Source of the DNA: Pomacea canaliculata
Lineage: Eukaryota; Mollusca; Gastropoda; Architaenioglossa; Ampullariidae
Direction of reading: 5' to 3'
Length of the DNA stretch: 64,000 nucleotides
NCBI RefSeq assembly: GCF_003073045.1
Contig: NC_037596.1
Span: 7,893,416 to 7,957,415, forward strand
In this document: positions 1-14,314 of the stretch, in pieces
Numbering within the stretch: position 1 is the first letter of the stretch
Layout: every line of letters begins with the position of its first letter
Program-made: the position numbers and the translations under genes
The notes under the pieces: model-generated
Databases searched by the model: none
Told to the model about the DNA's origin: nothing
Seen by the model: the letters and a program-made list of their open reading frames with translations, nothing else

Positions 1-1675
1 TAGAGACTACTTTTTAAAATGAGTGGGAAATATGTAGATATTCAATGTGGGATAGTGTGGACGTTTGTCAGTTAAGGCGCATCCTTATAAGGGTATTAGT
101 TCGCATCTTTTAATCATCAGAAAACTTATTTTCTTCGACAGGCATAAAGACTATTAAATCAAGCGGAATTGTAGGGAGTTAAATTGTCCTTCACGAAAAG
201 GGAAATTTTTTCCCTTCCCTGAACCAAAAAAAAGTGAAGCAAGTGACTGAAGACAAGAAAAAGAATAAGTGCAGGCACTTCATATTAGTAGGATTTTATT
301 GTCGTGGATGTTGCTAACGATTGCAGACGAGGTAGAATCCCCACTCAGGCACTCGTCTGTTATTTTTTTGTCTTTGCTCTAACCTGCATCAACTTCAACG
401 TCTGCCTCGTCCGGTTGTTAGGGGATAAGAGTTGGCGGTGGGGGTCAGAAATGGTGGAGTAGAATTTCCGCCAGCCATCTGCCCTTAGCAACAGCTGAAG
501 AAACCCAGAATACAAAGACTCCATCTCCCTAATGATGTTTGACGTTCGGCTGGTTATCGTACCGACTAATCAGCCACCACCCTCGTCTGTCTGACGATTA
601 TTTTTGGACACACTGTCACATGGTGTTCTGCTCTGTTACCACCCGGGTATGTGCGTGCATCTTTGTGCGCACCACTAATATTCTGAGTCTCTAGGAGCGT
701 TCGGTACCCTGGGGCCTAGTCATGAAGCAGAGGTAACATTACCCTAGGATTATCTATGGACCAAAAGCATTGCGGGGTCTCAGAATTACTAACAGGTGCA
801 GACTGAGGTCAGCTGAAAATGTTATCATAGGTCATAGGTCATATGGTCCCCAGCTATAACTACAGAAGGCCTGTGTCTACAGAGGTAAAGCAAACCAAGG
901 GTTTTATATATACTACCTCATGAATATGGATGTTGGTGGTCGTACCTATGACCTTTAGTTGGGCTGTTTTGCTTTGCCTACACTGTTCATCATTTAGTAT
1001 TGTAATTCTCTGTTCTCCGGCTCGCCCACCATTGTCATTTGTAAACTTTTCTGATCTCTCTCCTTCCTTAACGGCTACAAATACTCGCTCTCAGTTAATA
1101 AGAAATGACTTAAATAGCGCAGAATCCCAGCACATGGCCATTCTCTTCCCACTTTATTCAATTTGGGGGGAAATAATAGTAAAAAATGTTTTGGTGAGAT
1201 GAAGAGATTGGGCGCTGAAACTAAAAACTATTTGTTATGGACAAAGACCGTTATATTGCCATAGAACCAAAATTATAAAGCTGAAAAAGTAGCGAGTAGT
1301 CAAACTTGTCTGAAAATCTGAAAACTGAGATGTCGAGATTAATATCCAGTAAACTGTCAAAGATCGACGCTGGCGATAAGAAGCATCCTCATACAGAGAA
1401 ACACCACCAGTGTGGTAGACATGAGAATATCAATGACTGTATATAGTCCGATGATCATTCTCTGTCTAGTCCTGTCAAAAATGACAACATACTATCGGTT
1501 ATTATGTATCAAAATATCCGTCGTTATGACAACTGAGAAATTTAATCGTGCACTGAAAGCTAATCTCTTTTAACGACCCGTAATGAAAGAATCTCTGCTG
1601 AGAAATTGTAATTTACAGTTGACGATGTAACCCAAATGATTTCAAGAATCTAGTATTATTAGGAATATCATCATC
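1..1675. other. No gene seen; intergenic
   Basis: Six-frame reading gives only short open frames without coding character, splice structure or recognisable domains. A nuclear-receptor-like direct repeat at 829-841 is listed separately. I see nothing else in this stretch. Confidence 0.5.
829..841 (+). promoter_or_regulatory. DR1-type nuclear receptor half-site pair
   Basis: Two AGGTCA half-sites in direct repeat are separated by one base, which is the DR1 arrangement bound by RXR/HNF4-type nuclear receptors. A third AGGTCA lies upstream at 806-811. No gene start is recognised nearby, so function is inference and a chance match is possible. Confidence 0.25.
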
Positions 1676-1678
1676 ATG

Positions 1679-1718
<40 letters not shown>

Positions 1719-1723
1719 TCATC

Positions 1724-1758
<35 letters not shown>

Positions 1759-1770
1759 GCATCATCATCA
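1676..1770. repeat. Compound microsatellite (AATC)n then (ATC)n
   Basis: About ten uninterrupted tetranucleotide ATCA units are followed by a run of trinucleotide ATC units. The open frame across it on the minus strand, with a poly-Met/Asp tail, is an artefact of the repeat. Confidence 0.9.
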
Positions 1771-4700
1771 GCAATGCTGAAGTGTCCTGTCTCTCTAGTT
1801 GGGTGGGCGTTTGTAGTTTTCTGTTTGTGTGTGCGCACGCGTGCGTGTGAATGCATGCCTTTAAACGTGCATGAATAAAGCCGCAGGTGAACTGGTTAAG
1901 CCGCCTGAGGTCTGTGCAAACATATTGCACAGCTTCCGGTATTTTCTGCCCAGTTCTGTGCAAACACCACGGAGCGGGCACCGGGAGAGCGGCCGATAAG
2001 ACCGACCGCTTCACACATCGCATTATGCCACACGTTAGAGTTGAACCCATAGCAGTGTCAGGACGGCTGTTGTTTGTATTTCGTGTTCGCATGAAACACT
2101 ACAAAAGTGTGGCTTTCCTAACGCTGTTCTTCAAGTCCAAGCTCACGAGTTTATGCTTTCTTGAAAGTTATTAAAATAATTATAAATATTTCAATATAAT
2201 ATTACTTATTACATTTATAAATAATCATAAATTTTTATTCACGAGCAGTTGTAGTAATTTTTCCGGAGGTCATAACACAAATTGTCATGGGTGCTATTGT
2301 CTGTTGTGCATGTCTAATGCAGAACACAGGCATACAACAGATGTAGTACAAACGGTCATAGTATATGCTCCTGAGTTTAATAAAACCAAGATAGCAGCAT
2401 TCCACAAATGATCTTACAGGATTATGCAGCACGGGGAGTATCTTCTAACTAATATTATTGTCGTCTTTGCCTCTACTCCCCCTCCCTCCGGACATATATA
2501 TATAGTAAATACACATCCAAGCACGCACAGAGAACCCTTGGAAGCGACGACGTTGTTAGTAACATGGAAAAAAAAATGTTGATATAATTGATGTAGAAAA
2601 AAAAGGACATGGATGTAGACAAAAATAGCAATTCTTCAAAAATTTGACTATGATCAGAAAATCGATGCGAATTATTTTCACAGCACGCGCAAACACACTC
2701 CTCTGTGTGTATGTGTGTGCGCGCGCGCGCGTGTTATTCATACACACACAAAAAATGAATATATATTTCATAAAAAATAAGTTGATTGATACAGCGCTTT
2801 ACCCCACCATCAAATGCAGGCTCAAAGCACTGCCGTTTACAAAAATTTAATAAATAAAAATAAACAAAAAAGACAGATGGTCTCAAAAGGAAAAAGTTGG
2901 AAGCAGTGTAGCGAATCTGAAATGATGTCTCTGTCGTGATCTTCTTTGACATTGCGCAGGGTTCGGAACTTCCATTACGAGGACTGGAGAGACAGGAAAT
3001 TGAAGGAGGCTTAATCATTGATGTCTAGTATTAAGTTATGGACTTTAGTGTGACTAATGAGGATGACGGCCGACTGGAGCAAGCTGTCCAGTCCAACATT
3101 GATGATAATGCCATGGCTTCGTCGCTGCGCGATCGTTAATGATGTCCCTTTCACTTCAATCACTAAATGTGCATTCAGGCAGCCAGATGAATAGACACAG
3201 AATAATTTCAGCATTTATTGAACAGGGGGTTTCACGACAAGGTCAGAAAATGTAGCATAAGCTCGAAAGTGACATATATGTCTAGGAAGGAGCCCTAGAG
3301 ATGGAGAGTGAGACAAACGCGTTTTGAGGTTAATCAACGTCAAAAATAGAACAGCGAAAAAGGAAGAGAGTTCAGAGGACAACACGAAGGAAACGGTGGA
3401 TACGGAAAGGATGAAGAAATAATGAGCCAGGAGGAGTGGTGTCTAGACAAACACACTCAAACAACAAGCAGCAGGACACGACATCCTGTGGAGGAAAAAA
3501 AATCTTGTACCTACAGGAGTTACGAGAACTCTCCATCAACGTCTCACGTCTTGTCTAGACGCCCTCACTGTGGGAGAGAGTCACACAGGCGGCAGGCATC
3601 TTCCCCAGAGTGCTGTCTTCAAGACCGACTGTCTGCATACAAGAGCGCAGGCTATAGGGAACCGCCAGAAAGTAATTTGGGGAGGAAGTAGATTGACTAT
3701 CTACCTGAAGACAAAGTGAAATTTTGTAGCAGCCTAAATGACCTAATGCAGCCATCAGAAGGCAGCAAACAACTTTTTTTCTCCTAATATCTCTGATGTC
3801 TTTTGAGCAAAAGCTGGGAAAAAATGAACAGACAAAAAAAAAAAAAAAAAAAAAAGACAAGAAAAGAAATTAAAAAAAAAAGAAAGCTAGCAAACAAACA
3901 AAAGAAATAAAACTAATAAAAAGGAAGTTAAAAGGCAAAGAAGATGAAAGAAAGAAATGAAAAGAAAAAAGGTTTAAAAAAATTAAACAAAAATAAGAAA
4001 GAAAGAATTAGGTACAAAAAAGACAGAAAAAACCACAAAGAAAGAAATAATGAACTAGAAAGAACGAAATAAAAGGAAGTTAAAAAAAAAACCCAACGAA
4101 TGAGCAAAAGAAAGAAAGAGTAATATAAGTGTTTGTTGTGGGAATATGACATCTCTCCAGAAAAGATGGTGATTTTATAAAGATTATCCTATATATTACT
4201 CTACCAAAACACGTCCACAGAGCGAAAACACGAGCTCTGGACCGCGATGTAGCCCTCGTTATCGCTGACCTCCGAGTGAAGCGCAACAAGAGAGAAACAA
4301 ACCGTTACTGTGAGCGATGTGACAATGATTACTGGGTGGCCAGTGAAAAGTCAAGTTCTGGCTACCAGAGGCAATTAATCCCGCCTCTCCCTCTCCAGCC
4401 TCCGTTTTATTGTCGGCTTGTCATTTCTCCTGTTTTTTTTTTTTTTCTCTCAGCCGGCTGCACGGGTTTGGCCCGTCGTTCAACAACGTTCATCCACCGG
4501 CCACGTCAGATCGATGAAATACTAACTTCATCGCCATTTGGCTCATAAACGCATCAAGGCTGTCACCGCTGAAACCAACGACAAAGTTTTATAAAAAAGG
4601 AAGGGTGGTTGGGGGTTAGAGGGGACGAGAAAGATTGGACAGTTGGGGAGAAGTAGGGGGTTTGGGGGGTTGGGCGAAACCTGAGTTACGATCACGCCAA

Positions 4701-7700
4701 CTGATGCATCGTTGGTACCGACGCAGCATGTAGCACGCAACATGCAGCAAATTCACGCATGCGGTTTGCAGGGCAGATCCCAGCTGCCTGCTGTTCTGGC
4801 AGTGCGGTATCGACCCTGCACTCCACCCGAACAGAGTCTCTGGCAGGGCCAAGCATTTCCGTTCAGTGCACACGGCAATGACGTCATTAAGCTAACAGCT
4901 TATCGCGAGAAGTAATTTTAAAACAAAGCTGCACGGGCAAACTGATGCCATAGTACAAAGATCTCAACCAAAAGTCTCACCCCACCATCCCGCAAGTTCT
5001 ATTCGTGGCCATGTACAATTGTGTATTCATATGTGCGTGTGTGGGTGTTGGCGTACTTCTATTTCTTTCTCCTTGTTTCATTTTGTAATTTGAATTTTAT
5101 TTGATCTTGTTTTGGACTAGTTTGAACTATGGTGTGCGTATAGTCTCAGTTAATCCATTGTGTGTGCACGCACGCGCTCAGTACTAAGTAAGAAATCAAA
5201 TTGCTACATGCAAGTTTTCTACTGTAGAATATACAAATGTCTCCAAAGTTGCATAATTTGCACATGAACAAAGTTGTCCAGCAGTTCCAGACTGTTCAAT
5301 AATATATTATCTAGGGTTGTCTTTGCAATTTTCTTTCGCAATCGAATTCATGCAACAGCAGCAGCGTGCATGTTGTTCTGTTTACCGATAGTTCACTTGG
5401 CTGGTCAAGAAGATTGTTGATTGTACAGTCTGATAAACAGTCTTCTTTGTCACGTGCATTTTAGGAGTACTAACAAGCCAAACCAAGAGTTTAGAATGAT
5501 GCGCGGTAGGACGTGTATAGGTGGACTGCTGTCTGTCTGCCGAGACCGACGCTCAGCCTCCTGCGAAGTTCTTCGCTGTTAGTCTCGGTGAGCCTTAACA
5601 ATGAATATGACTAAACCGGAAGCTTTGTACACATACCTGCCTCGTTTTAGTAATCGGAAAAAAAATCGTCTGCCAGCAGTCCAGTAATACAAGTTTGTGG
5701 TAGGACCCGGTGTGCATTGTCTAGAAAAGTGGAAGACGAACAGTCGCTCATTGACAGACATGCTTCGTTTCGTAATGTTTTCTTCTAGGCGAATTCCTCG
5801 CTTGCCAGATCTGAAGATGATCAAAGAAAGTTCGATGCATTTTGGCATATTTAGCTCCCTTGTTTGAAAGGCCTTAAATATTTATGCTGCAGGAAGGGAC
5901 ACGTATTATGTTGAACACGTGACTGCGCTTAAACCCATGCGGCCATTTAAAAATGTCCGAACTTAGTCATTTATTCCAAAGGTGTCTTGTTAAGAAAGTG
6001 CTTCATGTTTGTGAAAAAATTAGATCATCACAAGATGAGAACGCCCCAAAATATATGCGCGCGTGATTCATTATGCTTATGTGTTTGTTTGCATGTCTGT
6101 GAAAACATGACGATTATTAAAAATGTTGCCAATGCCTCTGTGTGTGTAAGTGTGCGCGCGCGTGTTTAAAAATACGAGACAAATCGTTTATTTGGAACAC
6201 CTATCAGCAAGCCTGTACATCTCCAATTTTCCGCAATGCAATTTTCTTCCACGCTGAAACAGTGAGCACAGACAGGAAAGGAAATTGTCTCGGGGAGAGA
6301 GTAGCAGTGGCAGAGAAAAGTAAGAAGGTATATATTATGAATCGTCTTCCCGCTAACACCATCAGTGAGTGCGAGGGTTAAGCTCGGTGATTTCCACTGA
6401 CGCACACTCGAAATGAACTGCTTTGGACTGCATGGCCATCTCGGTCGCCTCGTCATTTTAGTGCTCTTGGAACTCCTACGATGCGCGTGGCCTCCTAAGC
6501 CTCAAGAAAGCAGCGGAACTGTCTGCCTAGCCCTGTTTGCGAAGATCAGAAGACTGATCACTTCTTCCATCCATCTAGATCTTTAAAGATTGTGGTTCCT
6601 CTGTTGGAGTCGTGAAAGGAAAGCATGGTGCGGTGTTCGCCTTTCAAAGTCTCCTCGAAGCATGTGCATTCCGAAAGACCTTTTAAGATTTAAAGTCTTT
6701 GCGCATGCCGACTAAACAGGGTGACTTGAAAAGCCCGAGAGTTTTATGGCAAGACGACAATTTGACTGGTGTAGTGCAAAAGCCAGAAGATGTTGCACGC
6801 ATGCATAGCAATTTTAAAGACCGTGTTTACTACACGTACCGCGAAGGGAGGGAGTGACGGGATAGACAGTAATGACCAAAACTCTGGGGCGCCATATTTT
6901 CCGTCATCAGTCCTGTGGTTCAACGACATGATCAGCGGCTTTGTGTGTCTAATACTGGAGAAGAGGAATCAGGGGGCCATTAATCTACGTCGCAGTCTCT
7001 GTGGGAAATTTGTTGGTGCTTTTAACAGCGACCTTTCTTGCCTTCAAATTCTTGTTCCTGTACTTTTAACTGCAGGGACGTGTTCTTTGGAAAAGGAAAC
7101 AACCAAACAATAAAAGCAAAATAAATCAACCCATTTCATGAACTAAAGCTAGGGGATCTAAAAGAAGGCAGAGCTAAAAAGTAAAAGCGTTAATTCGTAT
7201 ATCATTACCTAAGTTTCTGAGGGAGGCATGGGAGGCAGGCTGATGGTTTGCGCGCTCAGTATTTGGAGCAGGTCGCACTGGTTTTTGTGCTCGAATGGGT
7301 TTTTGGAACAATATCGATCCCTCCTTACCCAATGGATATACCAACACTGTAATCTAGCAGGAAAGGAGAAGGTTGTGCTCCGCCTTCCATATGTTATCCT
7401 CTTGATAAAGTGAATCACTTACAATAATACACTGTCCCTATGGTTACTAATAACTAAGGGGTCTAAGAAACCTATATTCAACTTTTGTTGGTATCTGCCT
7501 TCCATACATTGTGTCCTTTTTGGAGTGAACGGGCACAGCAGTTATAAATGTATAGATATAAAACAGTATAAAAATTAACCATCTGAAAGTTATGGACTTT
7601 ATGTAAGGGGATAAACGTTTATAATAAAAGGAATTTTTGACACACAGAAGCTTAACAGCTAGTTTCCCTACAAAACGTTATGGAATTTTATCCATATATG

Positions 7701-8534
7701 AAAAAAAAAAAAAAAAAAACACTCATACAGTCAAACCCTAGAAAACGGCAGAAGTTAAAAAAGTAAAAATTACAAAAAACATAAAAGGAGCCAACTCTAA
7801 ATAAAAACAAAAAAACCATAGAGTACAATCGATATTTCAGCAGCTACAATGAACTTTAAAACCCAAGACGGTGCGAACGGAAGGAAAAAGAAAGAAATTG
7901 CGATTTCATCTGACAGTCCACAGCACGGGGTTCGCAGTTTTCTCGCGGGATGGGGGGTTGTTCGCACTCATCCTTGAACGTCTGGCGGAAACGCATCATT
8001 TAGGTGATTTTCCTCAGGAGGTCCACCAGCAACTGTCGTGTCAGGGGCAGACAAGTAGCACATTCCCATTGATCCTCTGCGTGGTGTCCCTTTGAGATGC
8101 GTTAGACGTTCACCCGCACTCAGCACTCAGTGCTATCTTTAGAGTCCATGCATAAATTAATCGATCACTGTACGCCTTCTCGCAGTCAAAACTAAAAACA
8201 GCATCAGCGAAGTAACACCTTGTGATTTACAAAATCCTTGGACTACAAAGATACAAATATAGTCGCGCGAACAGGGGCTACTAAATGTTTTCTGAACCAT
8301 CTCAGATTCTGCTGTCTTGGTTAAAAACAATTTGTTGGCTGTATTTCACTTCTACCCCGACTGTGATATCGCCATCAGGGTATACAATTACCCCTGTCAC
8401 TTTAAAACAAAATACTATTTAATTCTCTTCCAACTTGTGGCTCTTCATTTCCGTTGCACTTGGTCATACCTTTCATCGCACGTACATTTCTCGCGGCAAT
8501 TTCAGAATTCTAAGAATAAACACAAAATTATGCA
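1771..8534. other. No gene seen; intergenic with low-complexity tracts
   Basis: No open frame here has convincing codon structure, domains or paired splice sites. The stretch includes a CG/CA dinucleotide patch near 2715-2745, a long purine-rich tract at 3828-4130 listed separately, and an A-tract near 7699-7720. Some of it could be non-coding exon sequence, which cannot be judged from sequence alone. Confidence 0.4.
3828..4130. repeat. Homopurine A/G-rich low-complexity tract
   Basis: About 300 bases consist almost wholly of A with scattered G, in AAAGAAAGA-type units after an A(21) run. On the minus strand it gives pseudo-proteins rich in Phe, Ser and Leu, which are not genes. Such tracts can form triplex-prone DNA. 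Confidence 0.75.
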
Positions 8535-8738
8535 TGGATATCTTCAACTTCTTCCATTGGTTGGTTGCATTGGTAGGAAAGTGCTTTCACCTGGAAGTAC
8601 CTAAAGAAAATCCTCGAAGTTAGGCCTGTGGACAAATGTTATTAGTAGAGAGTGTGCAAAGATGAGATTTGAACCCTAGGCCTCTCTCCACAGTGGTGAC
8701 AAAAGAGGGTTTTAATCACTACACTACCAGGCGCCCCA
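8535..8738 (-). mobile_element. tRNA-derived SINE
   Basis: Read on the minus strand, the head near 8738 carries an A-box-like TGGTAGTGTAGTG and, about 45 bases on, a close match to the B box of an RNA polymerase III promoter, GGTTCAAATC. An unrelated body runs towards about 8535. The head is too divergent and long to fold as a tRNA gene, so a tRNA-derived SINE is the best reading. The 3' limit is approximate and I did not find a clear target duplication. Confidence 0.6.
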
Positions 8739-11700
8739 TTTTTCTATGTAAAATCTGGGCGGTTATAAATATTAAAAAAACCTGTCACTGATATGTTGAA
8801 CAAACAGCCATTTAAACTCTAAAATATGTAACTGAAATGCCAGAAAACAGTTCATGCAGCAGTGCCTGAACATGATCCCCCTGATAAACTCGCTCCAAAT
8901 TAATCTTTTTTGAGGACAGTCTTTTCAATTTACAAGCATTAGTATTCATATCACAGATGTTTTCAGGCACAAAATTGATTTACTGAGGACAATATGGTAT
9001 GGTTTACTGACAGAAAAAACAGTATGTAGCAATTAGTGAGTTATTGTGCTTCATCTGGGGATTTTTGTATTTTTGTAGCGTTTTACAGCATTGAAGTCAT
9101 AGTCATTTCTATCAGCCATAATTGTCTAAAACAACTGGTGTCAAAGTGTTTGACAGCTGAATACAACACAGTACACAGTACAAGCAAGCAGACTTTCTTC
9201 AGCAATAAGTAACACTACACTGTTTTAACAAAACATATCAAAACAGGCACTGATAATCTCACTGATTAATTTAACAGCATAAATCAATAATCGTGCAGAG
9301 AAGACTTAAAAATTGATACCTCTGCACTTTTTCTGACATAAGGAGTTGTCGACACAGTACAATTCAAAACCCTTTTAACCCACATCATGTGGGATAAACA
9401 CACGCAAGATATGTTTGATTATACTGGGTTGAATATACTTATGTAAGATATGACTATTGATTGTATGTTTCTGCAAAGGTGAAGTTTATGCTGATGGGAA
9501 TACTAAAACGTTAAAAAGAAATCATTATTTCATTTGTTTCTTACTGGTGGTAAAGCAGTGCTATGATCGAGGTACAGTTTATATTTTGTGAACTGCTGAG
9601 TAAACACGCTTCCTCCTTTTTGGCTGTGTATTTTATTTGACGATCTTTACTGTCATACAAAATATATTATAGGTACAGCAGTCCTACAGTAGTGATAAGT
9701 TTATAGAAGGTTGTAATTGCAATAATTTATGTGCTAAATTTTTAGCAAAGATCATAAACATTCTATATTATGGAAATGTTCATGTAAACCCTAGTTGCAT
9801 AGCATTCTGTAATTATGTCATATTTATCATCAGGCTACTAAGCAATAAACATCATCAACTAGTCAGTGGTGACCTTAATCAACTAGTCTCAAAAAACAAA
9901 GCTGTGGCAATTAATCTTATATTCTAATAATCTAATAAAAATTTAATCTTAGAATGAAGATTTATTGGAGAACTGTTACAGTAACAAGTAGGAGAACAGA
10001 ACTTTTCCTGGACTTGCTACCCAGCCTATGCCCTATCTGGTTACCATATGACATAATCTGTTACAAACATGAAACAAGCAATTTAACTGGTACCTCTGAT
10101 ATGGTTGACGAGGACCAATGACCCACATTACACATTCAGTTATATGAAATACAAAATATAACTGATATTTATAACCAGAATGGAAGACTGATAAGATAAG
10201 ACAGCTTTGTCATAAAATACACAACAGTCACATTCAAATCTCTATTGCCAACATTACCTATTACTAATGTAAAGAATATGCAAAAGCAAAAAGTCTAAAT
10301 AATTCATTAAGATCATATAAATTGGAGTAACAACCTTTCCAAATTGTCTAATAGTATAAAATTGTTTGTCTAATGGTACAAAATTGTTTGTCTAATCACT
10401 CTAATGGTACAAAATTGTCTGTCCAATACGGTACAGAATTGTCCAATTGTCCTTCATGATTCCTGTACTTTTTAAGCTTTATACCCCTAGTGAAGTTATT
10501 GATAACAAGTACAATTATAGAGATGTGAGTTGACAACGTCAACACTTGCAAATACAAAGAAAGAAAAGAAGAGTGCCTCCAAAATAAAATTCTACTTAAC
10601 AAAATATTTTGGTTTACTTTGCATTAGAAATAAATTATTTTCATAGAATGGCAAAGTTCTGGTTTACACTTTTTTTTGGTAATGAGCAAGGAAAGAGAGC
10701 TATAAAGCTCCTCCACCACATACACACACATATGTACTTAACAACATAGGCATTATAAAGCCCATATTTAAAAAAAACCTAGGTACTCAAAAATACCTAC
10801 TAGACAAGGATAAAAATTAAGTGCTACAATCTGTTATCAAATGTTAAAAGTATTTTTGACAGCACGATTTAATGTATCAAAAAATATAAATTATATCAAT
10901 GATTGCAGTAAAAAAAAAATACTAGAAATTTCTTTTTTATACTGTCAAACCATAATTCTGTGTGAAATACAGTCAAACCTTAGTATCAGAATGTAACTCG
11001 TTTTAGAAAACTGTTCGGATATTGAATATTCTGATAAGGAAAGCCAAAGTTCCATTATTCTTATGTGATTCCTTCCTACCCTGCTTACGCACTTTCTCTA
11101 AATTAAGTTTACACAGTTTATAACACTAACGTATCTATTTTAAGTCAGCATAAGAAAGATGAACATCAATGTATAATAAGCTAACAAATAAAATAAAATT
11201 TTAGGTTATTCTGGAAAATGTCATGCTTTTATGCAGCTGGCTAGCTCATGTGCTGCCTTTTTAGAGTATTTGGATGTCCACGCCTTATGTTTATTCATAA
11301 TTTAATTTTTCAGAACTTATATTTATGCTTTGATTTGTTATAGCAAGATCTAGGGGGGGGGGGTCAATGGTGGGTTATTTCTCTATTTCTTACACCAAAA
11401 ATTTGTATACCACAGCTTCTAATACAAAGGTTCAATTTTATATGGCTACAACAGCTCTGACACCCAAACTATGATTATTAGAATTAAGTGTGAAAGCATA
11501 AAACCTTAAACAGGTTGTATTTGCCAGTAATAATAGTAGAAAAAAGTGAAATAAAGATTGTCCTGCAGTTCAGTTGTCTTCTTCTACCAAATATAACGCA
11601 CTACTTCATTACAGATAACAGAAAACTCCCAAGAAAATAGTATAAAATAAAGAAAACCTTTGAATGCATATTAAGTTTAGCTTCAATTCTAAAACTGTAA

Positions 11701-13080
11701 AGAGGTTTCTGCAGTCTCAGCATCACCTGTTATCTCACCAACTTTGCCTATTCCTACATTTTGTGCCAGAATGGATTTCCCCCAATAATCCCCCTAATTA
11801 TGAATCATAACCCTCTTTATGCCCCATCCTTGCCTCATCTTGCACAACATTTGTGTGGGATGGATGGTCATATTATAATGAGATAAGGCTGAATATATAA
11901 AACTGGATAGCTCATTACGCAAATATAGAGTTTTATATGAAATGTCAAGACACTCTTCTTAAAAAGAATGAGAAAGAGCAAAACAACAACCTTAAGCTGT
12001 AGGCTGAAGGCAAAAAAAGGAAAAGATAAAATACAAATGAGGAAGTACATGTAGTCTGAGAACAAATGAAAAATATGGAAAGAACAGACAAAAAAGGATA
12101 GCAAGTGGGGGAAAAGACTTCAAGGTAAGAAGTATCATGATTTAATTTATGTTGATATATCATGGATCAAAACGAACAATGAACACATTACTGCACATTA
12201 AGTATGAAAGGTGCAGTTGGTATAAATATGATTATCATATGGAATTGCTATAAAAAAGGCCTTTAAATCACACAGCTCTAAATAAAGCACCATGTTGTTA
12301 GGACTTAGACATATATAAGTTTTAGGAAGACTGATATGAAATAGAGTGTAAACCAAATCTCAATTATGAAAAATAAATGAAATGATGAAAACACAATCCC
12401 ATAATCTTAACACTGATTCGGCAAAGAAAAATAAGATGTCTAGCATTTCTTACAAAATAGCGATGATCTGAAAAAAAAGCTGGCAGTATTTGGCTGCTGA
12501 CAAAGCCTTAGATGTACTACTTTGGCTTTTTAGGTGAAATGTTTATGCCAGCAATTTAAGCTTTCTTTTTTTATAGGTTTTCTACTTTTGTGAAAACATT
12601 AAATCTTGTAGGAAGGAGAAGGCAGACCCAGCAATCAAGGTTGAAAGTGGAAATTTGTCTTAAATTAAAAAAAGCCCCCAAAACACCTGCATTCCATGAT
12701 CTTTTACGAACTTCAAATAATATCACAGACCCAAATTATATATATATATAAAAACATCATTAGCCAGTTGCTGTAAAGAAGCACAGATGTGACAGTGTGT
12801 TTGGCTAAAGGTGATTTAGCTAGGGGCTGTAATTTTGGTGTGAAGTTACTGAATTGGGGCAACATGAGGACAAGCGCCTTGTCTCCATAGTTATAAATGG
12901 TGTCCATATCCCATAGATGCTGCTTTACCCCTGCGGCCATAGTTATAAAATGGTGGCAATGATGTCCTGAGGTAAATAAACATGAAGTAGTATCGTTCGG
13001 GTTTGGACACTGCAACAAGATTTTTGCCCATGGTTTCCTAATTTTGCCAAAGGACACAGACATACCCTTGCTTCACTACT
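8739..13080. other. AT-rich stretch without recognised gene; possible PCSK7 3' UTR or intergenic
   Basis: This is uniformly AT-rich DNA with no coding-like frame. It lies downstream of the PCSK7 stop codon on the minus strand, so some of it may be long 3' UTR. A degenerate tandem repeat at 10330-10450 is listed separately. Near 10970 a fragment beginning TACAGTCAAACCTTAG resembles the end of a Tigger-type DNA transposon but is too short to assign. Confidence 0.35.
10330..10450. repeat. Degenerate tandem repeat, about 25-bp unit
   Basis: Four to five copies of a unit of the form ACAAAATTGTTTGTCTAATG occur in a row with substitutions and one short spacer. It is non-coding and lies in the AT-rich flank of PCSK7. 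Confidence 0.6.
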
Positions 13081-13400
13081 AAGCCTCTAGTGGCTAGTGT
13101 GCTTGACTTTAGAGCAGAAAGTATGTGGTTTAAGAGAAGAGGGGGGGGAATTGGTGTTTTACGCCGTGTCAGCAACTAAGGCTATATTATGGCAAGCAGC
13201 CAGCCCTGTAAACAGATGTCACGTGCAGAGAAAGATCAGCGTGCCCGAGACGAGAAATGAACTCAGGGCAGCCAACCTTCACTGTATTGGTGACAGGCGC
13301 TAACAGCACTAACCGTTGCGCCACCGGACCGCTCCTGTGGTTTAAGAGAAGGTAAGATGTGAGAGAAGAAGAGAGTTGGTCTCTGCTCTAATCTACGTAA
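13081..13400. mobile_element. Older tRNA-derived SINE hosting a younger SINE
   Basis: The plus strand from about 13088 carries a tRNA-like head with TAGTGGCTAGTGTG, GCTTGACTTTAGAGCAGA and a decayed B box GTGGTTTAAGAG. It is interrupted at 13140-13335 by a second SINE on the minus strand and resumes after 13336. The 16-base flanking duplication lies in the B-box region of this host element. Confidence 0.45.
13140..13335 (-). mobile_element. tRNA-derived SINE with perfect 16-bp target site duplication
   Basis: The bases 13124-13139 are repeated exactly at 13336-13351, TGTGGTTTAAGAGAAG on both sides, which marks the insertion limits. On the minus strand the head begins next to 13335 with a perfect A box TGGCGCAACGG, followed by a near B box and a body ending in GGCGTAAAACACCAATT and a C-run. 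The perfect duplication suggests a fairly recent insertion into an older SINE. Confidence 0.8.
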
Positions 13401-14314
13401 TACCTAGAGATAGTAAACAACTTACAGTGCACCCCCTCTTAGCCCAAGATACCAAGATAAATATGCTATGATACATTTACTTTGACTTTTATCTATTATA
13501 CTGTGCTTCACAGTTAAGATCCTCTTTGCAACCAAGGGATCTGTTACTGATCAAAATGCATACCCAGAATTAACAACAGTGTTAACAATATGGGAGGAAA
13601 TGAGTCATACATGCTACAAACAGTTTTGGAAAGCAGTAATTTTATGCACCATCATTAAAACCCACAAAACGTATAAAATGCATGACAGTCCCAAAAGCTG
13701 ACAACTGAAATACTTCTGTCCTTCAGAATAATAATAGAAATCAGCAGATCAATGAAATAAAAAAAACAGAATACAGCAAATAAAAAAAAAATAAAACGGT
13801 GCAAACCGAGACAAGTCAAAGTAACCATGAAAAATGAATCATACAAGCACACAACCAGACGCTCTTTGGACATGCATGTTGCATACATATACCCTCCTAT
13901 TGACATCCACACTTACACATACTTATATACAAACAAGGCATCAACATGATAAACCTAATAATAATAATCCCACAATACAACCCTTCCATAAGAATCCACA
14001 GCGTCCTTAGTTAAGACTGACAAGTGCTCTATTATGAAACCCATTTCGGTATTGAAGATCAAATAACTGCCCTCAAAATACTCAATATCTTAAGCAGATA
14101 TGACTCACAATTTGTGTGATGTTTAAAGTACAACATACAAAGGAAGGCAAGGCAGGAGATAAATGATATTAAATAAGGACTCATCAACAAATGCAAATGT
14201 CGCTTAACAAATCATCACATTTCGTTTTATTATCACAGTTAAGGCTTCCTCTATGCTGTCATCAGCTGACAGTCTAGTGGACAGGAATAATGTTAAATGC
14301 ATGCCATTCTTGCA

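Noticed and set aside
8663-8738. tRNA gene
   Set aside because: A and B boxes are present, but the arms do not pair as a tRNA and a repeat body follows, so a tRNA-derived SINE is the better reading.
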